DNA of 64,000 nucleotides from JBCBWG01 sp038523925. GTDB lineage: Bacteria; Pseudomonadota; Alphaproteobacteria; Rhizobiales; Hyphomicrobiaceae. Position numbers and translations under genes: made by a program. Numbering within the stretch: the first letter of the stretch is position 1; the number at the start of each line of letters is the position of its first letter. Under the pieces are notes generated by a model. The model searched no databases and was not told the origin of the DNA. It was given only the letters and a program-made list of their open reading frames with translations. Positions 1-8,589 of the stretch are shown in pieces. The stretch covers positions 1 to 64,000 of the forward strand of contig JBCBIY010000002.1 of the NCBI GenBank assembly GCA_038523925.1. Reading direction: 5' to 3'.

Positions 1-450
1 AAAAAACGCGCGGCGTCGCACGCTGCTGGAAAAGGCAGCCGCTACCATTTCCAGAGCGTGAGCAGCGCGCAAGGAGCAGGCCGTTAGGCCTGCGGATCGC
101 GCGGTGCGGTTAGTCGCGGATTCTATGCGCCGTCGAGCGGAAGCGTGGACGGGCAAACAAAAAAACGCGCGGCGTCGCACGCTGCTGGAAAAGGCAGCCG
201 CTACCATTTCCAGAGCGTGAGCAGCGCGCAAGGAGCAGGCCGTTAGGCCTGCGGATCGCGCGATGCGGTTAGTCGCGGATTCTAAGCGCCAACGCGCGGC
301 AGCGCGGTTGGGCAAGTAAAGAGAGCAAGGAGCAGGCCGCTCGGCCTGCGGATCGCGCGGTGCGGTTAGTCTCGGATTCTAAGCGCCGTCGAGCGGAAGC
401 GTGGACGGGCAAACAAAGAAACGCGCGGCAGCGCGTTTGGGCAAACAAAA
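1..450. repeat. Mosaic tandem repeat block, 159-bp period
   Basis: Positions 1-159 and 160 to about 290 are near-identical at an exact 159-bp offset. A third partial copy (about 326-418) repeats the second half of the unit. A shorter module beginning AACGCGCGGCAGCGCG occurs at 291-320 and again at 420-450. Each main copy carries the hairpin GCAGGCC-loop-GGCCTGC (76-93, 235-252, 332-349). The loop is GTTA in the first two copies and GCTC in the third, so the stem is kept while the loop drifts. Copies 1 and 2 carry a second inverted repeat, CTGGAAA...TTTCCAG (26-54 in copy 1). Each copy also has one GATTC (GANTC) site. The block ends 5 bp before the stop codon of the MscS-like gene. The array starts at or before base 1, so its left end is unknown. 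No coding function is seen. Confidence 0.9.
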
Positions 451-455
451 AAATT

Positions 456-2945
456 CTAGCTTGCGCGGCGTTGCGTTTCGACGACGTAGGAGAGGGCGGC
501 GCCTGGCACGTCGCGGATGTGGATGTCCTGCTGCGGGAACGGGATCTCTATGCCCTCTTCGCGGAAGGCTTCGACGATCGCGTGGCGGAGCTTGGTTCGC
601 GTCGACAGCGATGTCGTCACGTCCGAGACGAACGCACGCAGCGTGAATTCGAGTGCGCTGTTGCCGAGGTTGTCGAACGACACAAACGGCGCTGGAAACC
701 GGATGATCATCTCGGACTCGTCTGCAATCTTGAGCAGCAAATCCATCACCTTCTGCGGATCGGAATCGTAGCCGACGCCGACGGAGACATCGACGCGACC
801 GAGCGCATTGCGGTGCGTCCAGTTCTGAACCGTGCCCGTGATGAGTTCCGAGTTCGGCAGGATGAGCGAGGCGCGGTTGAAGGTCTCGATCTCAGTCGCC
901 CGAACACTGATCCGCCGGACGAACCCTTCAGCGCCATTGACCACGATCCAGTCGCCGACTTTCACCGGGCGCTCGACCAGCAGGATGAGGCCGGAGACGA
1001 AGTTGTTGACGATCGACTGCAGGCCGAAACCGATGCCGACCGATAGCGCACCGGCGACAATCGCGAGGTTGGTGATGTCGAGGCCGGCGTATGAGAGCCC
1101 CACCAGCACCGCGATCGCCATGCCGGCATAGCCGATGCCGGTGTGGATCGAGTTGGCGAGGCCAGGGTCCATCCGCTTGGCAGTCAACAAGGTCTTTGAG
1201 AGCCAACGCTGGACGAGCCGCGTCAGAAAGATGAGGCCGATGAACAGCAGGACTGCAAACACGATGCTCGATGGCACGACCCGGACGCCGCCGACCTCGA
1301 AGCCCGAGAAGAACGGCGTCGCAAGGCCGGAGACATCGTCCAGCGAAAACCCGACCGACAAAAGTGTTGCGATGAGTGCTGCGACGCCGAGCGCGAGGTT
1401 GAGGAAGATGCGGACGACCTGATTGAACCGGTCGTCGCCTCTCGGCTTTCCGGCCGCGGCACTACCGGTTGCCTGCATGACGGTCGTCTCTTCAGACAAG
1501 GCCGCGATCGCGCGGTGTGCCAGGAAGACAGTGAAGCCGCCAATGCCGAGGAACATGATCTGCGTGGCGATAAACCGGCCAAGCGTCAGGTAGCCGAGCA
1601 ACGACGAAATCAACACGGCAAGAGCTGCAGCATACACCGGGATCTTCATCCACTCGAAGATCCGCGAGACGAGTTGCCCGCCTTCCGTTGCCTCTTCGTC
1701 GACGAAGGTTGTCGCGACGAGTGCGGTGAGCAGCAACGCAAACAGCGCATTCGCGAGGAAGCCCGCGACGATCCCGAACGCGGACGGCAACAGCAGTGTT
1801 TCGATCGTCGTCGACAGCACCATGTCAATGCCAAAGACAAGCGCGAGCAACCGCGAGAGGATCGAGAGACGCTGCGCTCCGCTGTCGTCAACGCCAACGA
1901 GCCGGGCTGCCGCGAAGTTGGGTGTCAGCACGGCGCGGGCAAGCGCTGCGACGGCTGCGTAGAGCACGAACGCTTTGAGGAGCGCGTAGAGGATATCGTC
2001 GACTTGCGAATTGTAGAGCGTCAGACCGACGACACCGAGCGTCAGGATGCCCGCTAGCGCGAGGCGCGGCGCGGCGAATGCGGGGGCGAGATAGAACGCG
2101 ATCTTGGTGCGGCGGAAGAAGCCGAGCGGCATTTGTCCGCTTGCTTCAACGCGCAGCGTGCGGCGCACGAACCGGTCCCGCAAATGGACGAGCGCGGCAT
2201 AGATCACAAACGCAACGAGCACCAAGCCGGCCACTACGATTGGCGATTCAGACAGCAGGCTCAGCCAGCCAGTTATGACGACGGCGAACTGGCGCCAGAC
2301 AGTGTCGATGCGTTCGCGCAGGTCCGTCCAGACAGTTTTAGCAAGTGGGCTCGGCGTCTTGCTGAGGAGGTCGGCTGCGAGCAGCGTGTTCCGCTTTTGC
2401 TGAAGCCGGCCCATCAACTGTTCGGCGCGAACATCTGTCAGTTGAAGTCGCTTGATGGCGCCATCGATCTCCGCGCGCGTCGCGTCGAGCTTTTCGCGCT
2501 CTCTCGTGACGGTCGGGTCTTCAATCGGATCTTCGGGCTTGGGCGCGGGCCCGAGGCGGTTCAACTGCGCCTGGACGGTTGGCAGCAGCGGCTCGAGTCC
2601 GCCGACCGAACGCGCGATTTCACCGCGCAGCTTGTCGATCTCGGCGCGCACGTCCGCAAGGCCGATGCTGTCATTGCGGAGCCGTTCGGTCGCCTTGCGC
2701 AGGCGGTCGAGTTCCAGCGGCAGGCGGTCGACGGCTGTCTTGAGGCGTTCGGTATAGTCGGGCAGCGCAAGGTCGCCCGGCGATGGCGTGCCGGCTGGCT
2801 GGGTCTGGCCCGCCTGCCCGGCCCCGCCCTGCTGTGGCGCATCGCGCTGAGCCGTCGCCAACGAGATCGTCAGTCCAAGCCCAACGGCGAGACCGACCAT
2901 CAATATCGCGATGCGGATCCGCTGCCTGATCTTTGCCAATGCCAC
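456..2945 (-). CDS. MscS-family mechanosensitive ion channel with DUF3772-like N-terminal region
   Basis: A large inner-membrane channel expected to open on membrane tension during hypo-osmotic shock. The order is an N-terminal signal/membrane segment (about residues 8-32), a Gln/Pro/Gly linker, a charged helical region (about 45-200, DUF3772-like), several membrane helices (about 225-560), then the MscS core. The core contains the pore-helix signature GALSVGIGFGLQ followed by IVNNFVSGLILL and the beta domain (VERPVKVGDWI). At about 829 aa it belongs to the large, multi-TM MscS class rather than the 286-aa MscS type. The frame stays open up to a TTG at 2987; I prefer the GTG at 2945 because it directly precedes the basic signal segment and has GAGGG upstream. 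The start is uncertain. Its 3' end abuts the repeat block at 1-450. Confidence 0.88.
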   Translation of the reverse strand: MALAKIRQRIRIAILMVGLAVGLGLTISLATAQRDAPQQGGAGQAGQTQPAGTPSPGDLALPDYTERLKTAVDRLPLELDRLRKATERLRNDSIGLADVRAEIDKLRGEIARSVGGLEPLLPTVQAQLNRLGPAPKPEDPIEDPTVTREREKLDATRAEIDGAIKRLQLTDVRAEQLMGRLQQKRNTLLAADLLSKTPSPLAKTVWTDLRERIDTVWRQFAVVITGWLSLLSESPIVVAGLVLVAFVIYAALVHLRDRFVRRTLRVEASGQMPLGFFRRTKIAFYLAPAFAAPRLALAGILTLGVVGLTLYNSQVDDILYALLKAFVLYAAVAALARAVLTPNFAAARLVGVDDSGAQRLSILSRLLALVFGIDMVLSTTIETLLLPSAFGIVAGFLANALFALLLTALVATTFVDEEATEGGQLVSRIFEWMKIPVYAAALAVLISSLLGYLTLGRFIATQIMFLGIGGFTVFLAHRAIAALSEETTVMQATGSAAAGKPRGDDRFNQVVRIFLNLALGVAALIATLLSVGFSLDDVSGLATPFFSGFEVGGVRVVPSSIVFAVLLFIGLIFLTRLVQRWLSKTLLTAKRMDPGLANSIHTGIGYAGMAIAVLVGLSYAGLDITNLAIVAGALSVGIGFGLQSIVNNFVSGLILLVERPVKVGDWIVVNGAEGFVRRISVRATEIETFNRASLILPNSELITGTVQNWTHRNALGRVDVSVGVGYDSDPQKVMDLLLKIADESEMIIRFPAPFVSFDNLGNSALEFTLRAFVSDVTTSLSTRTKLRHAIVEAFREEGIEIPFPQQDIHIRDVPGAALSYVVETQRRAS

Positions 2946-3198
2946 GGCTGTCCAACCCTCGTGACGCGGGACGCAGAATGCGCCCAATCCCCAACGCGCA
3001 GGCCGGCCATCGGCGGAATGCCCATGCCGGCCCGAATGGCCGGACGCGGTCTACAGCCGAAGCCGCGCGCCAGCGGTCCGAAAGTCCGCTTCGTTGCGCG
3101 GTTGCTCACCGGAACGGACCTGGCGAACCAATTCAGCGCCAAATCGTTCGGTCAGGCCAATCCGCCCAATCCGGCTGCACTCTCCTCGCCGCCGCGTC

Positions 3199-3576
3199 TC
3201 AACCGTTGGCTGCCTGACCGAGCGAGCGTGCTGGCCGTGGTGTGGCGGATCCCGTGCCTGCCTCGCCCCCGAGGCTTGCAGACCGGAGTTCCCGCCGCGT
3301 GTCGATCCCGCTTTCGACGATGACATCGATCGGACCGCCGACCATCACCAAATGCTCGACGTTGTCCCGACGAATGAGCACCAGCTTACGTCGCCCGTCC
3401 AGCGTTGTCTGCTCAACAACCTCGACCCGCTTGTCCGGCTTCGCAGCAAACATGCCGCTGCCGAACGTTTTCGTGGTGCCACCCGATGCGAGGTAGCCGC
3501 GCACGAGCAGGCCGCCCGCAATGATGAGGCCGGCAATAAAGACAATAAAGAAGAGCCAGGAAAGGACGTCCCACAT
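3199..3576 (-). CDS. FliO-like small membrane protein
   Basis: A 125-aa protein with one N-terminal membrane segment (about residues 5-28, WLFFIVFIAGLIIAGGLLV). It is followed by a cytoplasmic domain of FliO type: RVEVVEQTTLDGRRKLVLIRR, then an HLVMVGGPIDVIVESGI strand pattern. The C-terminus is Ser/Arg/Pro-rich and probably disordered. FliO helps assemble the FliP/FliQ/FliR flagellar export gate. No other export-gate genes are beside it; instead it is divergent from cckA. It could be a FliO paralogue with a different partner. The fold assignment is by motif recall; the flagellar role is inference. Confidence 0.7.
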   Translation of the reverse strand: MWDVLSWLFFIVFIAGLIIAGGLLVRGYLASGGTTKTFGSGMFAAKPDKRVEVVEQTTLDGRRKLVLIRRDNVEHLVMVGGPIDVIVESGIDTRRELRSASLGGEAGTGSATPRPARSLGQAANG

Positions 3577-3897
3577 GACCTGTGCTTTCGCTCAGTCCGA
3601 GTCACCGTTACGCGCGACTGTGGCAAGCTTGTGCTGCGGGTCGCGGGCCAGGGTCAAGCCTCGTCGCGGCGACCGTGGGCAAAAGGGCTGGATGAGATCA
3701 CAACCAGCGACCGCACCGCTGACTTGCCAGGTCGCGGCCAACGCCGTCCCGCTCCGCGCCGCTGTTTCGGCGTTTCTTAACCTTCCTCGCTGAAAAGTTG
3801 CGCGGCGTCTCCGGAGCAAAATTGCCGGCCACGGAGAACAATACCGGCGGTGCGTATCGCAAGCCGCTGCTGCACGTGCGTTTAAAGGATTGTGTTT
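3577..3897. other. Divergent intergenic region fliO-like / cckA
   Basis: About 320 bp between the divergent fliO-like gene and cckA. It must hold both promoters, but I find no convincing sigma-70 hexamer pair. One TTAACC half-site is at 3777-3782, without a second half at the CtrA spacing. AAGGA at 3885-3889 is the ribosome binding site for cckA. No small gene or hairpin is supported. Confidence 0.5.
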
Positions 3898-6537
3898 ATG
3901 CCGCGTACCCGAGCCGCGTTCGCTTCATTCGGCCCAATTTCGCAACCGCCGAATCGGCTAGCGTCCGCGCCCATGAGCGGCCCCGCGACAGCAGACAAAG
4001 CCGAGCTGAAGGCGCCCCGCGGGTTGTCGCCACTGCTCGCTCAGTCCTTCCCGATTGCAGCAGCGGTTGTGCTCGTGTGCGGGACGGCACTGCTTGCGCT
4101 TCTGACGTCAGGTTCGAACGCCCCCGTCATGTTGACGCTACTCGGCCTGTTTGCCGCGCTCGGCGTGTTCCTGATGTTCGGCCTGATCGCAGGCCACATC
4201 CGGATCGGTGAGCGGACGACCGAAATTGACCTTCTGCAAGGCGTGTTCGAGCAGATTGATCAGGGCACGCTCATTACACGCGGCGACGGTCTCATCGCCT
4301 ATGGCAATCCCGCGAGCGCAGACCTCCTCGGTGTGAAGTCCGCCAGTGACCTGCGGCTCCTTGAGGATGCCTTCAGCCCTGATGAAGACGCAAACGCCGC
4401 GCTTTTCAGGCTCAGCCGCTCCGTCGAACGCAACCGCGCCCGCAGCGAAGACATCTTCGTGCCTGCCCGTGCCGGCCTCGGGACGGGCCGCTGGCTGCGT
4501 GTGAGCGCAAAGCCGTTCGCACGCGCCCATGTCGACACCAACCTGCGTGGCGCGGCGCTCTGGACCCTGACCGACATCACGCGCGACAAAAGCTTCGAGG
4601 CGCAGACCCGCAGCAACCTCGAGCGCGAACTCGACACCTTCCGCGGCATGCCGGCGGGCTTCTTCGTGGCCGAAGCTTCGGGGCGGCTGACGTATGCAAA
4701 CGATCAGCTCTGCCGCTGGCTCGGGATCACGTGGGACGAAGGCGACCGCGAGCTGATGCTCTCGGACATTGCGTCTGGCGACAGTGCAAGCTTGATCGCG
4801 TCCATCATCGAGCGGGCCGGAACAGATACGCAGCGCGTCGAGCTCGACCTCGTAACGGATGGCGGGCTCGCCTGGCCTGCGACGCTTGTTCTGCAAACGA
4901 ACGAGGGCGCGACGGAGCACACAGCCAGCAGCGTGTCGGCGATCGTCCTACCGCAGGTTGCAACGCACGCAGCCCAAATCACAGGCGCCGGCCACTCGAC
5001 AGATGCGCTTGGAGGTTTCTTCAAGAGCGCGCCGTTTGGGATCGCGACGATCACCGCGGAGGGCGAGATCGGCGGCGCCAACACAGCATTTGCGCGCCTC
5101 ATGGTCTCAAGCGAAACGGCGGAAGGCAGCGACGCGCGCCGCACGTTCTCGCGGGCGACAACGGCGGATGGCGCAGCCGACATTCATGCCGCGCTTGATG
5201 AGGCGCTGGCGGGCCGCGCGAACATTGCGCCGATCGAGATCACGGTCGGAGACGCCGGGCAATTTACGCGGCGCCTGTTCTTTGCCACCACCGGGCGCGA
5301 CGATGCCGAGGGCCGCTCAGCCGTCGTCTACGTGATCGATGCGACCGAGCAGAAGGCGCTCGAACAGAAGTTCGCGCAGAGCCAGAAGATGGAAGTCGTC
5401 GGCAAGCTCGCGGGCGGCATCGCACACGACTTCAACAACGTCATGACCGCCATCATTGGGTTCTCAGACCTGCTGCTTGGCACGCACCGTCCGGGCGACC
5501 CAGCCTTCCAGCACATCCGCTCAATCCGCACGAGCGCGGAACGGGCAGCCGACCTCGTGCGCAACCTGCTCGCATTTTCGCGCCAGCAGCAGTTGAGCCC
5601 GAAAGTCCTTCAGGTCGACGACGTCATTGGCGACGTCCTGCAGATGCTGCGCCAGACCACGCTGCGCGACAGCATTGATCTGAAAATCAACACCGCGCGC
5701 GATCTCTGGCTCGTCGAAGCCGATAAGAACGAACTTGAACGCGTCGTCGTGAACCTGTCGGTCAATGCGCGCGACGCGATGCCAGACGGCGGTCGGCTGA
5801 CGGTGCGCACCCGCAACGTGTCCGAGCGCGAAAGCCAGCGGATGTCGAAGGATGGCATGACCGTCGGCGAGTACGTCCTGATCGAGTTCGAAGACACCGG
5901 CACGGGCATCCCGGCCGATGTGCTCGCGAAGGTGTTCGATCCGTTCTTCACGACCAAGGATGTCGGCAAAGGAACGGGTCTCGGCCTCTCGACGGTCTAT
6001 GGCATCGTCAAACAGACGGGCGGCTACATCTTCGCCGATAGTGTTGAGGGCAAAGGCACAACCTTCCGGGTCTACCTGCCGCGGCATGAGCCGCCAGCGG
6101 AAGCTGATGGGCCTGCTTTAGCCGAAGAGAAGGCCGACGAGCCGGCAACACCGCACCGCGACCTCACGGGTGTTGGCCGTGTGCTCATCGTGGAAGACGA
6201 AGACGCTGTGCGGATGTTTGCGACGCAGGCGCTTAAGCGTCAGGGCTATGACGTGCACGAAGCCTGCGACGGCTACGAAGCGCTCGACCTGTTCGACGAC
6301 GAGGACTTTGCCGTCGACCTCGTGGTCAGCGACGTCAAGATGCCGGAGATGGACGGGCCGACCCTCTTGAAGGAGTTGCGCAAGACCAAGCCCGATCTGC
6401 GCTTCGTCTTTGTCTCTGGCTATCCGGCCGATGCGTTCTCAAAGACGCTGGCGGATGAGGACAACTACACGTTCCTGCCCAAGCCCTACTCGCTCGCCCA
6501 GATCGCAGCGACCGTGAAAGAACAACTCGCCGTCTAG
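3898..6537 (+). CDS. cckA: Cell-cycle hybrid histidine kinase CckA
   Basis: CckA autophosphorylates and passes phosphate through its own receiver domain to the ChpT phosphotransferase and so to CtrA and CpdR. Two membrane helices lie near residues 50-95. PAS-like sensor segments follow (about 105-500), with two recognisable repeats (GVFEQIDQGTLITRGDGLIAYGNP and GFFKSAPFGIATITAEGEIGG, each shown in part). The HisKA H-box is GGIAHDFNN, with the phosphorylated His near residue 510. Next is the HATPase domain (N-box NLSVNARDAMPDGG, G-boxes DTGTGIP and GKGTGLGLS), then the receiver domain with the phospho-Asp near 812 (SDVKMPEMDG). ATG 3898 is chosen because AAGGA lies 8 nt upstream; GTG 3892 and ATG 3973 are alternatives. 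ctrA and sciP are about 55 kb away in the same window. Confidence 0.95.
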   Translation: MPRTRAAFASFGPISQPPNRLASAPMSGPATADKAELKAPRGLSPLLAQSFPIAAAVVLVCGTALLALLTSGSNAPVMLTLLGLFAALGVFLMFGLIAGHIRIGERTTEIDLLQGVFEQIDQGTLITRGDGLIAYGNPASADLLGVKSASDLRLLEDAFSPDEDANAALFRLSRSVERNRARSEDIFVPARAGLGTGRWLRVSAKPFARAHVDTNLRGAALWTLTDITRDKSFEAQTRSNLERELDTFRGMPAGFFVAEASGRLTYANDQLCRWLGITWDEGDRELMLSDIASGDSASLIASIIERAGTDTQRVELDLVTDGGLAWPATLVLQTNEGATEHTASSVSAIVLPQVATHAAQITGAGHSTDALGGFFKSAPFGIATITAEGEIGGANTAFARLMVSSETAEGSDARRTFSRATTADGAADIHAALDEALAGRANIAPIEITVGDAGQFTRRLFFATTGRDDAEGRSAVVYVIDATEQKALEQKFAQSQKMEVVGKLAGGIAHDFNNVMTAIIGFSDLLLGTHRPGDPAFQHIRSIRTSAERAADLVRNLLAFSRQQQLSPKVLQVDDVIGDVLQMLRQTTLRDSIDLKINTARDLWLVEADKNELERVVVNLSVNARDAMPDGGRLTVRTRNVSERESQRMSKDGMTVGEYVLIEFEDTGTGIPADVLAKVFDPFFTTKDVGKGTGLGLSTVYGIVKQTGGYIFADSVEGKGTTFRVYLPRHEPPAEADGPALAEEKADEPATPHRDLTGVGRVLIVEDEDAVRMFATQALKRQGYDVHEACDGYEALDLFDDEDFAVDLVVSDVKMPEMDGPTLLKELRKTKPDLRFVFVSGYPADAFSKTLADEDNYTFLPKPYSLAQIAATVKEQLAV

Positions 6538-6676
6538 CAAGCGTGGCGGCCGTCATTTGGGTCGCTCTCGCCGTCTGAAGCCGCGAGGGCTGCGAAGCCG
6601 CGGGCGCACGACCTGTCTTCTGGCGATGTTCCGCACCTGCGGCCCGAAAGCGCGCGATCCTGCCGCCGGTGTTCCC

Positions 6677-6690
6677 CCGAATGCATTCGG
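6677..6690. repeat. Perfect 14-bp palindrome in the cckA-recA intergenic region
   Basis: CCGAATGCATTCGG reads the same on both strands. It lies 140 bp after the cckA stop and 42 bp before the recA -35. There is no T-tract after it, so it is not a typical terminator; it may be an operator or chance. Confidence 0.6.
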
Positions 6691-6731
6691 CTTGATCAGC
6701 ACTCCGCCTCCCAGCCGCGATCTCTCAACAG

Positions 6732-6760
6732 TTGACGCTGGAACAAAAATAGAACATAGT
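6732..6760 (+). promoter_or_regulatory. recA promoter with overlapping LexA (SOS) box
   Basis: TTGACG at 6732-6737 and CATAGT at 6755-6760 are separated by 17 bp and make a sigma-70-type promoter. The spacer contains GAAC-N7-GAAC at 6741-6755, which is the alphaproteobacterial LexA motif GTTC-N7-GTTC read from the other strand. LexA bound here would block RNA polymerase. A GACTC (GANTC) site follows at 6786-6790. Confidence 0.9.
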
Positions 6761-6808
6761 GGGATCACGCTGTTTGCTGTGCTGAGACTCATTCAATAGG
6801 GTGCTGAT

Positions 6809-7933
6809 ATGTCGAAACCTGAGCTTCGTGTCATCGAGGGGGACAAGGTGGATAAGCAGAAGGCGCTCACGGCAGCGCTGGCCCAGATCGAAAAGAATTT
6901 CGGCAAGGGCTCAATCATGAAGCTCGGCCAGAACGATCATTCGATCGACGTTGAAGCGGTATCGACGGGTTCGCTCGGTCTCGATATCGCGCTCGGCATC
7001 GGTGGGTTGCCACAGGGCCGTATCATCGAAATCTACGGACCGGAATCGTCGGGCAAGACCACGCTTGCGCTGCATGCGGTTGCAGAGGCGCAGAAAGCCG
7101 GGGGCATTTGCGGCTTCGTTGATGCCGAACACGCGCTCGATCCGGTTTACGCCCGCAAGCTCGGCGTCAATGTCGAGGACCTGCTGATATCGCAGCCGGA
7201 CAACGGCGAGCAGGCGCTCGAGATTGCCGACACGCTCGTGCGCTCAGGCGCAATCAAGGTGTTGGTGATCGATTCGGTTGCGGCATTGACCCCCCGCGCA
7301 GAGCTCGAAGGCGACATGGGCGACAGCCTGCCGGGCCTTCAGGCACGGTTGATGAGCCAGGCGCTGCGCAAGCTGACCGGGTCCATTTCGAAGTCCGGCT
7401 GCATGGTCATCTTCATCAACCAGATCCGGCTCAAGATCGGCGTCATGTTCGGCAATCCGGAGACGACGACGGGCGGCAACGCGCTCAAGTTCTATTCGTC
7501 CGTTCGCCTCGACATTCGGCGCATTGGTGCAATCAAGCAGCAGGACGAAGTCGTCGGCAACCAGACCCGCGTGAAGGTCGTCAAGAACAAGGTGGCCCCG
7601 CCGTTCAAGCAGGTCGAATTCGACATCATGTACGGCCAGGGCATCTCGAAGGTCGGCGAGATCATCGACCTCGGCGTCAAAGGCGGCATCGTCGAAAAGT
7701 CAGGGGCGTGGTTTGCCTATGGCGGCTCAAAGATCGGCCAAGGCCGCGAGAACGCCAAGAACTTCCTGACGGAGAATCCCGATCTCATGCGCGAGATTGA
7801 GATCAAGGTCCGCCAGAGCGCCGGCCTCATCGAAGAAGCGATGCTGACCGACCCGGAGCCTGAAGAAGACCTCAAGATCGACGAAGACGGCGTCATCATT
7901 GAGGAGGCCGCGCCGGCAAAGAAGAGCGCTTGA
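6809..7933 (+). CDS. recA: Recombinase RecA
   Basis: A DNA-dependent ATPase that forms filaments on single-stranded DNA, promotes strand exchange and triggers LexA self-cleavage. The protein has 374 aa. Walker A is GPESSGKTT (residues 77-85). Other family signatures include LLISQPDNGEQAL, VIDSVAALTPRAE and INQIRLKIGVMFGNPETTTGG. The acidic C-terminal tail (EPEEDLKIDEDGVIIEE) is typical and normally dampens activity. It is somewhat longer than the usual 345-360 aa because of this tail. It is preceded by its own SOS-regulated promoter. The stop overlaps the next gene's TTG start (TTGA), so the two are probably co-translated. Confidence 0.98.
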   Translation: MSKPELRVIEGDKVDKQKALTAALAQIEKNFGKGSIMKLGQNDHSIDVEAVSTGSLGLDIALGIGGLPQGRIIEIYGPESSGKTTLALHAVAEAQKAGGICGFVDAEHALDPVYARKLGVNVEDLLISQPDNGEQALEIADTLVRSGAIKVLVIDSVAALTPRAELEGDMGDSLPGLQARLMSQALRKLTGSISKSGCMVIFINQIRLKIGVMFGNPETTTGGNALKFYSSVRLDIRRIGAIKQQDEVVGNQTRVKVVKNKVAPPFKQVEFDIMYGQGISKVGEIIDLGVKGGIVEKSGAWFAYGGSKIGQGRENAKNFLTENPDLMREIEIKVRQSAGLIEEAMLTDPEPEEDLKIDEDGVIIEEAAPAKKSA

Positions 7934-8436
7934 GCGTTGCGGGCGACCAAACCGCGCCGGATGGCCCACTTACAGGCGTCACCATCCGGCGCGCGACGCG
8001 CACTGATCTTCAAGCCGTCATCGCACTGCTCGCCGACGACCCGCTTGGCGCAACCCGTGAACAGGCGGGTGCAGGCAGCGCCGGCCCTGATCCGGCCTAC
8101 GTTGCCGCTTTCGACGCCATTGCGTCCGACCCGAACCAATTTCTTGCCGTCGCCGAATGCGAAAACACGGTCATCGCGACATTGCAACTGACGTACATCC
8201 ACGGGCTATCGCGCGGAGGTGCGCGCCGTGGCCAGATCGAAGCCGTCCGCGTTGCCCGGGCATGGCGGGGCCGCGGGCTCGGTCGGCACATGATCGAATG
8301 GGCAGTTGCGACTTGCCGCCGCGAAGGCTGCACGCTTGTTCAGCTCACATCTGATCGGTCCCGTGAGCGCGCGCACGATTTCTACACGCGGCTCGGCTTC
8401 ACCGCTTCGCATCTCGGATTTAAGCGCACCATATAA
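7930..8436 (+). CDS. GNAT-family N-acetyltransferase
   Basis: A 168-aa protein with GNAT hallmarks. It opens with VTIRRATRTDLQAVIALL, the first strand and helix of the fold. Motif A follows (IEAVRVARAWRGRGLGRHMIEWA), whose RGRGLG loop binds the acetyl-CoA pyrophosphate. The end is YTRLGFTASHLGFKR, the usual GNAT C-terminal signature. The substrate cannot be inferred. The start is the TTG whose last two bases are shared with the recA stop (TTGA), so translation is coupled to recA and the gene may be SOS co-induced. Confidence 0.88.
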   Translation: MSVAGDQTAPDGPLTGVTIRRATRTDLQAVIALLADDPLGATREQAGAGSAGPDPAYVAAFDAIASDPNQFLAVAECENTVIATLQLTYIHGLSRGGARRGQIEAVRVARAWRGRGLGRHMIEWAVATCRREGCTLVQLTSDRSRERAHDFYTRLGFTASHLGFKRTI

Positions 8437-8589
8437 GTGAGATTGGCAGTCGGCGACGGGCTTTGCTATTGCGAAGGCCTGCGCTGCCTGTTGTCACGTC
8501 AAACGGGCCAGCTCATCCCATTTGTCTGCGGCCTGCCCGCCCGGTTGCCCGCGCCGCAGGTCCACGATGCCAAGAAAGACTTTGAACCC
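8437..8589. other. Leader region upstream of alaS
   Basis: The alaS frame is open through this 153-bp stretch, but the translated extension does not look like AlaRS; the family N-terminus starts at ATG 8590. I see no T-box, leader peptide or hairpin here. Confidence 0.55.

Noticed and set aside
2133..3323. Long plus-strand frame over the mscS-like gene
   Set aside because: Antisense to a clear MscS protein; composition is Arg/Gln-rich and it has no family features.
3777..3782. CtrA site at cckA
   Set aside because: A single TTAACC half-site; the second half at the right spacing is TTCG, too far from consensus.
8437..8589. 51-codon N-terminal extension of alaS
   Set aside because: The family N-terminus starts at 8590; the extension is Cys/Arg-rich and unlike AlaRS.
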